DNA of 10,701 nucleotides from Chromatiales bacterium (GTDB lineage: Bacteria; Pseudomonadota; Gammaproteobacteria; SZUA-152), in NCBI GenBank assembly GCA_026999335.1, contig JALTPW010000520.1:1-10701 (forward strand). The letters run 5' to 3'. The position numbers were made by a program, and so were the translations under genes. The notes beneath the pieces are model-generated. The model saw only the letters and a list, made by a program, of their open reading frames with translations, made no database searches and was not told the DNA's origin. Shown here piece after piece: positions 1-5,751 of the stretch (within the stretch, counting starts at the first letter, position 1; the number at the start of each line of letters is the position of its first letter).

Positions 1-338
1 CCGGCTGGACCCAGTCAGAGCTTATTTTCGGTGCACTGCATATCGACATCGGCACCCAGCAGGTGATTGTCGATGAAAAATCCATCGAACTGACCGCCTA
101 TGAGTACCGGGTACTGGAGTATCTGGTATTGCGTGCGGGTCAGGTCGTGTCCAAGTCCGAACTCACCGAGCATATCTATGATCAGGATTTTGACCGTGAC
201 AGCAATGTTATCGAGGTCTTTATTGGCCGTCTGCGTCGCAAGCTCGACCCCGACGGCGCCCTCAACGTCATAGAGACCCTGCGTGGCCGGGGTTATCGGT
301 TTGCCCTGACACCGACCTCTGAGAACCGCAGCACCTGA
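1..338 (+). CDS. OmpR/PhoP-type response regulator, C-terminal part (5' end outside window)
   Basis: This is the C-terminal DNA-binding half of a two-component response regulator. The reading frame is open from base 3 (GWTQSELIF...) to a TGA at 336-338, so the receiver domain lies upstream of the window. The visible part is a complete winged-helix Trans_reg_C domain. It shows the strand-helix block LTAYEYRVLEYL, then GQVVSKSELTEHIY, the recognition-helix region VIEVFIGRLRRKL and the terminal wing ETLRGRGYRF. These resemble E. coli PhoP (LTAFEY, VDVLMGRLRKK, TVRGQGYLF in the same order). The protein should bind promoter DNA as a dimer once its receiver is phosphorylated. The stop codon overlaps the next start (TGATG), so it is very likely co-translated with the PhoQ-like kinase. 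PhoP orthology is inferred from this half and from the kinase; the regulon, and whether magnesium or another cue is sensed, cannot be read here. Confidence 0.9.
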   Translation, partial: GWTQSELIFGALHIDIGTQQVIVDEKSIELTAYEYRVLEYLVLRAGQVVSKSELTEHIYDQDFDRDSNVIEVFIGRLRRKLDPDGALNVIETLRGRGYRFALTPTSENRST

Positions 339-1711
339 TGCCCCTTTCCCTGAATACCCGCGTGCTGATTGCGGCCAGTGCGGTGCTTTTCAGTTTCTTT
401 GGGCTCGCCGAGATCACCCTCGAAAAAATCTATCACGACAGTATTGAACAGGACATGGAAGAGCGCATGTTCGGGCATGTCTATGCCCTGATATCCGCTG
501 CCGAGATGGGTGATGACGGACGTCTCATCATGGACAAGGAATTACCGGACACACGCTTTTACGATTCGGAATCCGGTCTCTTTGGCGAGGTCTCCAGCAA
601 TGATGGAGAATGGCTGTGGCGTTCGGAATCCATCGAGGATATGTCGATCCCTTTTACAAAAAACCTTCCCCGTCTGGCTGAGAGCAGTCGGCAGATTACC
701 CTGCCCGATGGTCAGCGGCTTTATCTGTTCAGTTACGGCGTGGTCTGGAGTGATTCCCCCGATCCCGGACAGGATTATACCTTCAGCGTCGCGCAGGACA
801 TGACCGAATTCGATGCCCGGATCGCCGCCTTCCGGAGTAGCCTGTGGGGGACGCTGGGGGGGGTGGCGCTGTTACTGCTGGCAGTGCAGTGGGGCATTCT
901 GCGCTGGGGATTGCTGCCGTTGAAACATGCCGCCAATGAATTGGGCGCCATCGAAGAGGGTATGCAGACACGCATGAAGGGACGTTATCCGCCCGAATTG
1001 CAGACACTGACCAGTAATATCAATGGCCTGCTCTCTCATCAGCGAGAGCACCTGGAACGATACCGGCGCACCCTCGGCGACCTTGCCCATAGTCTCAAAA
1101 CCCCCCTTGCGATTTTGCAGAGCGCGGCGGAAAACCGTGATGGTAAAACCGATCTGCCCAACGTCGTGCTGGAGCAGGTGGAGCGTATGAATCAGCTCAC
1201 GGGTTATCAGCTGCGGCGCGCCGCGACTTCGGGTTGGACGGTATTGTCCGCGCCCATCGCGGTGCAGGGTATCGTGGAAAAAGTGCTGGCCGGTCTACAC
1301 AAGGTTTATGCCGACAAGGGGGTGAAAACGGCGGCGGAGTTGCAGCCCGGCCTGGAGTTTTCCGGTGATGAGGGCGATTTGGTGGAGATCGTCGGCAACC
1401 TCACGGACAACGCCTTTAAATGGTGTCGGGGACAGGTGCATGTGCTGGCCTGCTCCAAGGCCGGGCCGCGCAACGGCGAAATGGATCTGTTTATCCATGT
1501 CGAGGATGATGGCCCGGGCATTCCTTCCGAAATGGTGCGCTATGTCATGCAGCGCGGTCGCCGGGCCGATTCGGATATTGCCGGACATGGCATCGGTCTC
1601 TCCATTGTGCGGGATATTGTACAGCTGTATGGCGGAACGTTGGAAATTGGTGAAAGTGAGCTGGGCGGCGCGGCGGTGCACGTCTGGCTGCCGGCGGGGC
1701 CGAAGGGATAA
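338..1711 (+). CDS. PhoQ-like membrane sensor histidine kinase
   Basis: A 457-residue inner-membrane sensor kinase, probably the partner of the preceding regulator because its ATG shares one base with that gene's TGA. Order of parts: membrane segment about 8-28; an acidic periplasmic sensor region about 30-168; membrane segment about 170-191; a HAMP-like linker about 192-240; a dimerisation/phosphoacceptor helix with DLAHSLKTPLAIL, phosphoacceptor His251; then the ATPase domain with N-box EIVGNLTDNAFKWC (Asn354, Asn358), DDGPGIP at 390-396 and GHGIGLSIV at 416-424. The H-box and N-box closely match PhoQ (DLTHSLKTPLAVL; GNVLDNACKYC). All residues needed for autophosphorylation are present. The periplasmic part has acidic clusters (for example EMGDD and MDKELPD), which in PhoQ bind divalent cations or cationic peptides. 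Whether that applies here is inference, since the sensor region differs in detail. Confidence 0.92.
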   Translation: MPLSLNTRVLIAASAVLFSFFGLAEITLEKIYHDSIEQDMEERMFGHVYALISAAEMGDDGRLIMDKELPDTRFYDSESGLFGEVSSNDGEWLWRSESIEDMSIPFTKNLPRLAESSRQITLPDGQRLYLFSYGVVWSDSPDPGQDYTFSVAQDMTEFDARIAAFRSSLWGTLGGVALLLLAVQWGILRWGLLPLKHAANELGAIEEGMQTRMKGRYPPELQTLTSNINGLLSHQREHLERYRRTLGDLAHSLKTPLAILQSAAENRDGKTDLPNVVLEQVERMNQLTGYQLRRAATSGWTVLSAPIAVQGIVEKVLAGLHKVYADKGVKTAAELQPGLEFSGDEGDLVEIVGNLTDNAFKWCRGQVHVLACSKAGPRNGEMDLFIHVEDDGPGIPSEMVRYVMQRGRRADSDIAGHGIGLSIVRDIVQLYGGTLEIGESELGGAAVHVWLPAGPKG

Positions 1712-2259
1712 CAGCGGTAAATCTATCGCCGTGATAGTGGCAACCATTATGGGGAAGCCGGCGCTATTTCTCTCAAGCAAGGCACTGAGGCCTGAGACCG
1801 GCCTGCACAGGCCACTGCGAAACCTATTGTTATCCGCTACCCCCCCATTAGACATCCCCGTTGCCAGTATTCTCGCAAATGGTGGGCAATGCCAGCCGAC
1901 GAGACGCAGCCTTCATCAGTGGCGGCAGCCAAGCAAGCCGCAGGGAATTCAGCCCCAGGAGATTGACGCATGAAATGTTATGGCTTTTGGCGACTTATGC
2001 ATCGAAGGTGTGGCGAGTTTACTTAGCTGGCGGGTAATCTTATAGTGGCAGCGATGCCGGGAGGCGTCCTGCGGTTTAATGAACTGCTGGAACAGGGCAT
2101 TGAGTACAGCACAGATAATAGAGGGCACATCTATTTTGCTGCCCCACAGAGGCCACAAGCAATAAATGGAACCCCCACAGACTGCAGACAGTCACGGGGA
2201 TATTGCCAAGCGCCCGTTGAAATTGTTTCAGAGTTCGTTTTCCATGAGTAATATTGGCC
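1712..2259 (+). other. 548-base gap without a convincing gene
   Basis: No recognised gene lies between the kinase stop and the receiver-HlyD start. A GC-rich hairpin GGCCTG-CA-CAGGCC at 1800-1813 lacks the following T-run of an intrinsic terminator. A short ORF with a good ribosome-binding site is listed separately at 1970-2026. A 68-codon open frame at 2045-2251 (GTG start) has no ribosome-binding site and resembles nothing I recognise. A 13-base perfect palindrome, TGAAA-TTG-TTTCA (2218-2230), sits 29 bases before the next ATG, where an operator could lie. No convincing promoter could be fixed. The region could hold promoter and leader sequence, or a decayed gene. Confidence 0.6.
1970..2026 (+). 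CDS. Possible 18-residue leader or micro-ORF
   Basis: ATG at 1970 is preceded by AGGAG (1957-1961) at a spacing of 8 bases and opens an 18-codon frame (MKCYGFWRLMHRRCGEFT) ending in TAG. The peptide has two cysteines, two tryptophan/tyrosine-type aromatics and several arginines; I recognise no family. The only positive evidence is the well-placed ribosome-binding site, which may be chance. It could be a leader peptide or the start of a decayed gene. Confidence 0.2.
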   Translation: MKCYGFWRLMHRRCGEFT

Positions 2260-4359
2260 ATGAGTGAGAGGCTCTCCACTCACCCGCCGGGGGCAGAGAA
2301 GCCTCTCGCACGTTTGTGCTATGTCGATGACAGCCGCACCGCCGCCTTCGTTATGCGCCGCATGCTGGAGCCCTGCGGCTATCAGATAGACTATTTTCAG
2401 TTTGCGGAACCCGCCGTTGTCGCCTTGATTCAGGGGGACTATGATTTATTACTCACCGATCTCAAAGTCTCCTCCTCGGGGATGGATGGTGATGATCTGA
2501 TCCGCACCCTGCGTCAGAGTGGGCAATCCAGGCTGAGTCAATTGCCGGTTATCGTCATTACCGGTTCTACGGATGCTGAGGCATTGGCCAAGGTCTACGA
2601 TGCCGGGGCCAATCAGGTGATGAGCAAGCCGGTCGATGCCGGAGAACTGGATGGCCACATCCACCGTCTGCTGCTTGAAGGGCGCGCATCCATAGAGACT
2701 GAGCCGCAAGCCAGTCACCGTGAATCCGTGGATGTGCCACTGGTGACGCCGGTTCAGACGACCTCGGTTGCCGAGGCCACAGACAACAAGACCATTCCGC
2801 TGCTACAGGTCGCGGATCTCCCAACGGAAAATCCACAGCAGGAGAGGGCGAACGTACAGGCGTCCAGCGAAAATAGTGTGCCGGCTGAGCCAGCGCCAAC
2901 AGTAGCCACGGAGGCCGAGCCGTTGAGCATGATAGAGCGGGTCGTGGCCAGTGACACAGCGTCACGCCCTGTCTCCACACCGATGCCTGAGCCTGTGATC
3001 GATACGACTCCGGAAGCCACGCCGGAGACCGCCACGCCGGATACGGAAGACGGGTTTCGGCGGGATGCAGCAGATCCTGTCAAATTCGGCAGCGGGATGG
3101 ATGAATTCATCGAATACGATAGAGAGATGGAGATCATCATTGATCCCGAGCCGTCCTCGGGCCGCAGGCGTAGAGACCGCCAAAACATCCAGCAGGGTGC
3201 AGATGACAGTCGCCATGGCGATAACCCATTCACCTTCGATGAGATGCCGTCGCGTCCAGCAAACCGGCTGCAGAGGCTGTTTTCCCGTCGTACTCTGCTG
3301 GTGGTGATGGTGCTGGCGGCACTGGGTTTTGCCGTTTTTAAGGGCGGGTCGTTTTTTTTCAGTACAGGATTGGCGGTGCAAACCACCTTCCCTGAAGTGG
3401 GGGAGATCTATCAGACCATCGTGGTACCCGGCAACATCGTCAGTCGACAGAGGGCGATGATCCGGCCCTCACGCACCGGTCGCCTGACAAGGGTATTGGT
3501 GAATCAGGGGGATAGGGTACAGCGTGGGCAGTTATTGGCGCGCCTGGATGATCATGAGTTGCCCGCGCACTTGGAACAAATACAGGCGGAGCTGGCCGCT
3601 GCGCGTGAGGATATCGACCGGGCGGAACGCACCTGGGCGCAATTGCGCCGCTCCCATGAGAAAGGTGCTGTGGCGGAACAGTTCGTGAAAGATGCCGAAG
3701 TGAAACTGAGAGCCGCGCATGCGCGCGCCAGTGTGGTGATGGAAGCGGCGCAGAATGCCACCCTGGTGCCGGAAAAACAGCTCATCACAGCACCTTTTTC
3801 CGGCACGATAATGCAGTTTCAGGCCAAAACTGGCCAGTGGGTGATGCCGACGGATCCCCTGTTTGTGCTTGCCGGCGAGGCACAGGGTGAAATTGAAGTG
3901 AGCGTGAATGCTGCCGACAGCCAGCGTATTCTGGTGGGGCAAGTGGTGCTGGTGACCAGTGATGCTTTTCCGGGTCTGGAATGGCAGGAAACGGTCACCC
4001 GTCTGGATACGATGGCTGGGCAGGAAGCGGATGCCGGCCCGGTGAAGGTGTTTATCAGCCTGGGTGAGCAGGCGCCCGATCTCCATCCGGGGCAGATAGT
4101 GGATGCGGAGATCCGTATCGCCTGGAATCTTCATGCCATCAAGGTGCCATTTGAAGCCTTGCTGAACCGGGAGGGTCAAGTGTATCTGGCTGTGTTGCAG
4201 GATGGACAGGTACGGATGAAGCCCGTGATCACCGGTATCGAGGATTTTGCCATGGCCGAGATTCGCCAGGGTCTGGGAGGGCATGAAAAAATCATCTTGC
4301 CACGCGGTCTCTTTTTGCGTGATGGTGACAGGGCCTATCAGGCTGACGGCCATGATTGA
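2260..4359 (+). CDS. Receiver-linker-transmembrane-HlyD/AcrA adaptor fusion protein
   Basis: A 699-residue protein of unusual architecture. I chose the ATG at 2260; a TTG two codons earlier is also in frame, and neither has a strong ribosome-binding site. Residues about 18-138 form a canonical CheY-like receiver: acidic pair Asp23/Asp24, phosphoacceptor Asp67 in LLLTDLKV, Thr101 in VITGSTD and Lys123 in MSKPVD. Residues about 140-335 are a Pro/Thr/Glu/Ser-rich, probably disordered linker. A basic stretch (NRLQRLFSRR) precedes one membrane segment at about 345-361, which predicts N-inside, C-outside topology. The rest is a membrane-fusion (periplasmic adaptor) protein: first lipoyl half about 388-431 (GRLTRVLVNQGDRVQRGQLL), a short alpha-hairpin about 433-505, second lipoyl half about 508-538 (APFSGTI, GQWV), then beta-barrel and membrane-proximal parts. 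The hairpin resembles that of RND-type adaptors such as AcrA. Such adaptors bridge an inner-membrane pump to an outer-membrane channel, but no pump or channel gene is in view. The sequence shows the fusion; phosphorylation-controlled export is inference. Confidence 0.9.
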   Translation: MSERLSTHPPGAEKPLARLCYVDDSRTAAFVMRRMLEPCGYQIDYFQFAEPAVVALIQGDYDLLLTDLKVSSSGMDGDDLIRTLRQSGQSRLSQLPVIVITGSTDAEALAKVYDAGANQVMSKPVDAGELDGHIHRLLLEGRASIETEPQASHRESVDVPLVTPVQTTSVAEATDNKTIPLLQVADLPTENPQQERANVQASSENSVPAEPAPTVATEAEPLSMIERVVASDTASRPVSTPMPEPVIDTTPEATPETATPDTEDGFRRDAADPVKFGSGMDEFIEYDREMEIIIDPEPSSGRRRRDRQNIQQGADDSRHGDNPFTFDEMPSRPANRLQRLFSRRTLLVVMVLAALGFAVFKGGSFFFSTGLAVQTTFPEVGEIYQTIVVPGNIVSRQRAMIRPSRTGRLTRVLVNQGDRVQRGQLLARLDDHELPAHLEQIQAELAAAREDIDRAERTWAQLRRSHEKGAVAEQFVKDAEVKLRAAHARASVVMEAAQNATLVPEKQLITAPFSGTIMQFQAKTGQWVMPTDPLFVLAGEAQGEIEVSVNAADSQRILVGQVVLVTSDAFPGLEWQETVTRLDTMAGQEADAGPVKVFISLGEQAPDLHPGQIVDAEIRIAWNLHAIKVPFEALLNREGQVYLAVLQDGQVRMKPVITGIEDFAMAEIRQGLGGHEKIILPRGLFLRDGDRAYQADGHD

Positions 4360-4569
4360 TCAGTCGTCTGCCAGAAACCCCGGGTTGGGTGTGTGTGTCA
4401 TTCTCTTCTAACGATAATTAGATTTTTCGTTGTGAGGCTGATTTTGTCTTTCTGCGCCTGACTCTTCATGGGAGAGGTTACGCGATAGTCGATTGATTGT
4501 TACATGGTTCACCTGGACTCTCAGGTTTGCTGGGACGCGGGTTCGGGTATTATTTCCATTAACTTGGTC
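4360..4569 (+). other. Non-coding stretch after the HlyD fusion gene
   Basis: Together with the hairpin element that follows, this makes a gap of 372 bases before adk. No gene is visible on either strand and there is no clear intrinsic terminator for the upstream gene: the CCCCGGG-type palindrome near 4378-4386 has no T-run. A transporter partner for the adaptor is absent. A weak promoter candidate for adk is listed separately. Confidence 0.6.
4527..4553 (+). promoter_or_regulatory. Weak candidate sigma-70 promoter for adk
   Basis: TTGCTG (4527-4532) and TATTAT (4548-4553) are separated by 15 bases, shorter than the preferred 17. Transcription from here would carry the whole hairpin element as the adk 5' leader. 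It is the best-looking pair in the gap but is not compelling. Confidence 0.25.
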
Positions 4570-4711
4570 AAAACCACCGTCTTTAGACGGTGACGTTGAT
4601 GTTCATGTTTTGACGCATGCGCGCTGATGACGGTGCGAGGTTGATGACGTTAGTCATCAGCACCGAATGCGCTAACCCACCTACTTTAGTCGGTGGTAGT
4701 TTAGTTTTAAC
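4570..4711 (+). mobile_element. IS200/IS605-type end pair (PATE/MITE-like remnant) in the adk leader
   Basis: About 140 bases are bounded by two similar hairpins in the same orientation. The left one is CACCGTC-TTTA-GACGGTG (4575-4592, perfect 7-bp stem). The right one is CCACCTAC-TTTA-GTCGGTGG (4677-4696, 8 positions with one mismatch). Aligned over 20 bases the two agree at 16, including the identical CTTTAG apex and CGGTG foot. Paired, similar subterminal hairpins near both ends, without inverted terminal repeats, are the hallmark of IS200/IS605 elements, whose Y1 TnpA transposase binds them. No tnpA or tnpB fits in this length, so this would be a non-autonomous derivative or a deletion remnant. 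Boundaries are approximate. The right end lies next to the adk ribosome-binding site. Family assignment is inference from structure only. Confidence 0.55.
4623..4664 (+). repeat. Competing hairpins between the two IS200/IS605-like ends
   Basis: GCTGATGAC (4623-4631) and TGATGAC (4642-4648) are both complementary to the same strand, GTCATCAGC (4653-4661). The inner choice gives a 7-bp stem with a GTTA loop, extended after a bulge by GGTGC (4632-4636) with GCACC (4660-4664). The outer choice gives a perfect 9-bp stem. The two folds exclude each other. This may be part of the mobile element's own structure or act as a leader RNA fold before adk. Confidence 0.5.
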
Positions 4712-4731
4712 GACAAGAAAAGGCGATTTGA

Positions 4732-5388
4732 ATGAAACTGATACTTTTAGGTGCCCCGGGTGCGGGTAAAGGCACAGTGGCAAAGCTATTGACCGGGCTG
4801 GATGGTTCGGTGCAGATTTCCACTGGCGATATTCTCCGCGCTGCCGTGGCTGCGGGCACTCCACTGGGCAAGCAGATAGAGTCTCTGATGAAATCGGGTG
4901 ACCTTGTGTCAGATGATCTCATCATGGGCATTATGGAGCAGCGTCTCCAGCAAGCGGACTGTGAACAAGGATTTTTGCTGGATGGTTTTCCGCGCACGAT
5001 TCCCCAGGCCGAAGCGCTCAAGAAGCTGCTGGAAAAGCTGGATATCAAACTGGATATGGTGGTCAATTTCAATCTTGAACGCGAGGTGATCCTGGATCGT
5101 CTGACCACTCGCCGTACCTGCTCCAATGCCGATTGTCAGGCGATTTACAATGTCAAAAGCAATCCCCCCAAGCAGGAAGGTGTCTGTGATAAATGTAACA
5201 GCCCGGTCATCCAGCGTGATGATGAGACCACAGAGGCCATCTCGCATCGGCTGGAAACCTATAATGAAAAGACCGCACCGCTCATCGGTTTCTATGAAAA
5301 TGAAGGTTTGCTGCTGAATGTCGATGCAGCCGGCCCCAGTGAGGTGGTTCTGACGGCAATCAAGGAAAAGCTTGCAGAGGCCTCTTAG
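4732..5388 (+). CDS. adk: Adenylate kinase, zinc-lid type
   Basis: A 218-residue cytoplasmic enzyme catalysing AMP + ATP = 2 ADP. The P-loop is GAPGAGKGT (7-15); the AMP-binding part includes STGDILR (30-36) and DGFPRT (84-89). The lid carries four cysteines that can hold a structural zinc: Cys130 and Cys135 (spacing C-x4-C) and Cys152 and Cys155 (C-x2-C), with RRTC before and QRDDE after. The common lid pattern begins C-x2-C, so the C-x4-C spacing is a small variation. Length is normal for long-form bacterial adenylate kinases. The start is supported by AAAAGG (4718-4723), 8 bases before the ATG. The gene is free-standing: a mobile-element remnant ends about 20 bases upstream and a terminator follows. 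The gene itself appears intact. Confidence 0.97.
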   Translation: MKLILLGAPGAGKGTVAKLLTGLDGSVQISTGDILRAAVAAGTPLGKQIESLMKSGDLVSDDLIMGIMEQRLQQADCEQGFLLDGFPRTIPQAEALKKLLEKLDIKLDMVVNFNLEREVILDRLTTRRTCSNADCQAIYNVKSNPPKQEGVCDKCNSPVIQRDDETTEAISHRLETYNEKTAPLIGFYENEGLLLNVDAAGPSEVVLTAIKEKLAEAS

Positions 5389-5411
5389 CTGCTGTCACGA
5401 TAACTAGAATG

Positions 5412-5446
5412 GCCCATCTGCACGTATGGCAGATGGGCTTTTTATT
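5412..5446 (+). terminator. Intrinsic terminator of adk
   Basis: A perfect 10-bp stem, GCCCATCTGC (5412-5421) with GCAGATGGGC (5429-5438), has a 7-base loop (ACGTATG) and is followed by TTTTTATT. It starts 23 bases after the adk stop, so adk is transcribed as the last or only gene of its unit. Confidence 0.93.
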
Positions 5447-5456
5447 CGCCGCATTA

Positions 5457-5464
5457 TTTTAAGG
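5457..5464 (+). repeat. Left 8-bp target-site duplication TTTTAAGG
   Basis: TTTTAAGG directly abuts the left terminal inverted repeat of the element at 5465-5609. An identical copy abuts the right one. Confidence 0.8.
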
Positions 5465-5609
5465 CTGAAGTTTCACGGTTTTTACTATGCTGGAACCCAC
5501 TGCCAATGGAGGGGTGAGCTTTTTCGCTCGAGTTGTGCAGTTGATAGCAAACCCCACTTAAATGGGTTTCTCTCTATACGTCACGTTACGAAAAAGCGTG
5601 AAACTTCAG
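5465..5609. mobile_element. 145-bp MITE-like element with terminal inverted repeats
   Basis: The left end CTGAAGTTTCACGGTTTTT (5465-5483) is the inverted complement of the right end AAAAAGCGTGAAACTTCAG (5591-5609) at 18 of 19 positions. The outer 13 bases are perfect. Both ends are directly flanked by the same 8 bases, TTTTAAGG, a textbook target-site duplication. The interior is about 107 bases and has no gene; it holds a small stem CCCA-CTTAAA-TGGG. This is a non-autonomous, transposase-less element moved in trans by a DDE-type transposase that makes 8-bp duplications. Several insertion-sequence families do this and I cannot assign one from the ends. It inserted just downstream of the adk terminator without breaking a gene. 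The nearly perfect ends and exact duplication suggest a fairly recent insertion. Confidence 0.82.
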
Positions 5610-5617
5610 TTTTAAGG
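5610..5617 (+). repeat. Right 8-bp target-site duplication TTTTAAGG
   Basis: This is the second exact copy of TTTTAAGG, directly after the right terminal inverted repeat. Confidence 0.8.
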
Positions 5618-5703
5618 TTAAAACCACTGCCTTGGGGCTGGGTTTGAAAAATGGCTCTATCGATCCGTTAGCATCGCCGGGTTAATCCATTCCAGAAATC
5701 ATC

Positions 5704-5751
5704 GTGCGCATGGCGCACGCTACAGGCAGGTGTAGTGTGCGCCATGCGCAC
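5704..5751. repeat. Head-to-head REP pair (BIME-like) with GTAG heads
   Basis: Two 21-base arms (5704-5724 and 5731-5751) are inverted copies differing at one base and separated by GGCAGG. Each arm is itself an imperfect palindrome, GTGCGC-CAT-GCGCAC, preceded on its own strand by the tetranucleotide GTAG (GTAGT and GTAGC). A GTAG or GGAG head at the foot of an imperfect palindrome is the known recognition signature of REP sequences moved by RAYT (TnpA-REP) proteins. No RAYT gene is in the window. The inverted arrangement could also act as a strong hairpin in RNA or protect transcript ends. Assignment is by structure; genome copy number would decide. Confidence 0.65.

Noticed and set aside
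1800..1813. GGCCTG-CA-CAGGCC hairpin as a kinase terminator
   Set aside because: The loop is only two bases and no T-run follows.
1295..1855. 186-codon minus-strand frame over the kinase 3' end
   Set aside because: It lies opposite the conserved ATPase domain of the kinase and resembles no family, so it is a shadow of the real coding strand.
1780..1960. Possible cyclic-di-GMP riboswitch (GEMM-like fragments such as GCACAGG, GCGAAACC and GACGCAGCC)
   Set aside because: The short matches do not occur with the spacing or paired stems of the GEMM motif, and the tetraloop-receptor part is missing.
2045..2251. 68-codon open frame starting with GTG before the REC-HlyD gene
   Set aside because: There is no ribosome-binding site and no recognisable family, and the composition is unlike that of the neighbouring genes; most likely a chance frame.
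2244..2267. Seven-codon frame starting ATGAGTAAT that overlaps the REC-HlyD start
   Set aside because: The ribosome-binding site is weak and such short overlaps are common by chance.
3532..4353. 273-codon minus-strand frame over the HlyD domain
   Set aside because: It is antisense to a clearly conserved adaptor domain; the protein is Gln/His-rich and has no recognisable motif.
5426..5647. 73-codon frame after adk
   Set aside because: It begins inside the adk terminator and runs through the whole MITE, so it is not a real gene.
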